Source: Desulfovibrionaceae bacterium (GTDB taxonomy: Bacteria > Desulfobacterota > Desulfovibrionia > Desulfovibrionales > Desulfovibrionaceae). From it: a stretch of DNA of 64,000 nt. The notes beneath the pieces were generated by a model that ran no database searches, had not been told where the DNA came from, and worked only from the letters and a program-made list of their open reading frames with translations. Of this stretch, positions 63,874-64,000 are shown in pieces; the stretch's first letter is position 1, and each line of letters starts with the position of its first letter. The stretch covers positions 496,001-560,000 of the forward strand of contig CAJTFO010000001.1 in the NCBI GenBank assembly GCA_910575755.1, written 5' to 3'. The position numbers and the translations under genes were made by a program.

Positions 63874-64000
63874 CACTGTGGCATTTTATAGCACGCTGGA
63901 ATCGGCAACGCAGGCCGTGCGAGATGCGAAGAGTTTTGGCGACATCGTTGCCATCTTCAGTGTTTTCTCGCGCCATGGAGAGATCATTTCTTCCGAGACC
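63830..64000 (+). CDS. Unknown phage protein, 3' end beyond window
   Basis: A frame open to the window edge starts at GTG 63830 with GGAGG seven bases upstream and overlaps the protease gene. It begins with a basic stretch (QKRKPTTRD) and continues LESATQAVRDAKSFGDIVAIFSVFSRHGEII. It could be a head or portal-region gene; too little is present to name it. Confidence 0.5.
   Translation, partial: MNAEVQKRKPTTRDSTVAFYSTLESATQAVRDAKSFGDIVAIFSVFSRHGEIISSET

Larger units (their letters stand above)
6672..64000. mobile_element. Myovirus-type prophage integrated at tRNA-Ser (right end beyond window)
   Basis: Everything from the tRNA-Ser 3' end to the window edge is phage-derived: integrase next to the tRNA, a repressor and operator switch region, replication, lysis, terminase, capsid, contractile sheath and tube, baseplate and tail fibre genes. 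A portal protein is not recognised, and the second attachment site is absent, so the element exceeds 57 kb. Both the lysogeny region and late operon look largely intact, so it may be inducible; that is inference. Confidence 0.93.

Noticed and set aside
1-64000. CRISPR arrays, rRNA genes, IS transposases, or a second VR
   Set aside because: I saw no regularly spaced repeats, rRNA sequence or transposase motif, and no second copy of the TR-like sequence besides VR. Only the MITE-like element looked transposon-related.

Overview
The window holds the end of a bacterial chromosomal segment (about 1-6.67 kb) followed by most of a large prophage integrated downstream of a tRNA-Ser gene (6.67 kb to the window end; the far attachment site is not reached). 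The host looks like a GC-rich Gram-negative anaerobe of the Desulfovibrio type. This is an inference from Mla/Mce outer-membrane lipid transport genes, FabI, the gene style and remembered similarity of several prophage proteins to those of Desulfovibrionaceae; no rRNA is present to prove it.

Chromosomal part: an Mla-type phospholipid transport operon (ATPase cut by the window edge, MCE protein, auxiliary lipoprotein), convergent grpE, then hisD, purC and fabI, two tiny membrane ORFs, and tRNA-Ser(GGA).

Early and regulatory prophage part: a leftward operon (17.0 to 6.7 kb) ends in a tyrosine integrase beside the tRNA. It encodes an excisionase-like protein, a Gp37/Gp68 (DUF5131) protein, zinc-ribbon proteins, a UvrD-like helicase, an SMC/Rad50-like ATPase split into two genes, several small unknown proteins and a tRNA-Pro(UGG). 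The switch region (17-19.1 kb) carries four copies of a TAGCG-type palindromic operator shared by two control regions. Rightward early genes follow: Cro-like and CII-like regulators, an internally deleted methyltransferase, a PAPS-reductase-like protein, a radical SAM protein, a cytosine-5 methyltransferase with a second ORF embedded in another frame, replication genes, RusA and HU.

Late part (28.5 kb onward, rightward): GH108 endolysin and holin-like genes, Ogr-like zinc finger, small and large terminase, then contractile-tail (myovirus) morphogenesis with T4-like parts: hub, spike, gp23-like capsid protein, sheath, tube, a tail chaperone with a probable frameshift extension, a long tape measure with two wall-hydrolase-like domains, gp25- and gp6-like baseplate proteins and tail fibre genes. 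Three leftward gene islands interrupt it: Rha plus an HTH protein; a complete toxin-antitoxin pair; and an orphan antitoxin with a toxin remnant. A 149-bp MITE-like element sits between two tail genes.

The most notable system is a complete diversity-generating retroelement (DGR) at 56.5-61.05 kb: a tail-fibre-like target gene ending in a variable repeat (VR), an Avd accessory gene, a template repeat (TR) starting at the avd stop codon, and a reverse transcriptase with YMDD. Over 107 aligned bases VR and TR differ at 15 positions, and all 15 are adenines in TR, the signature of adenine-specific mutagenic retrohoming. Beyond the DGR lie coiled-coil proteins, a ClpP-like protease and a partial gene at the window end.
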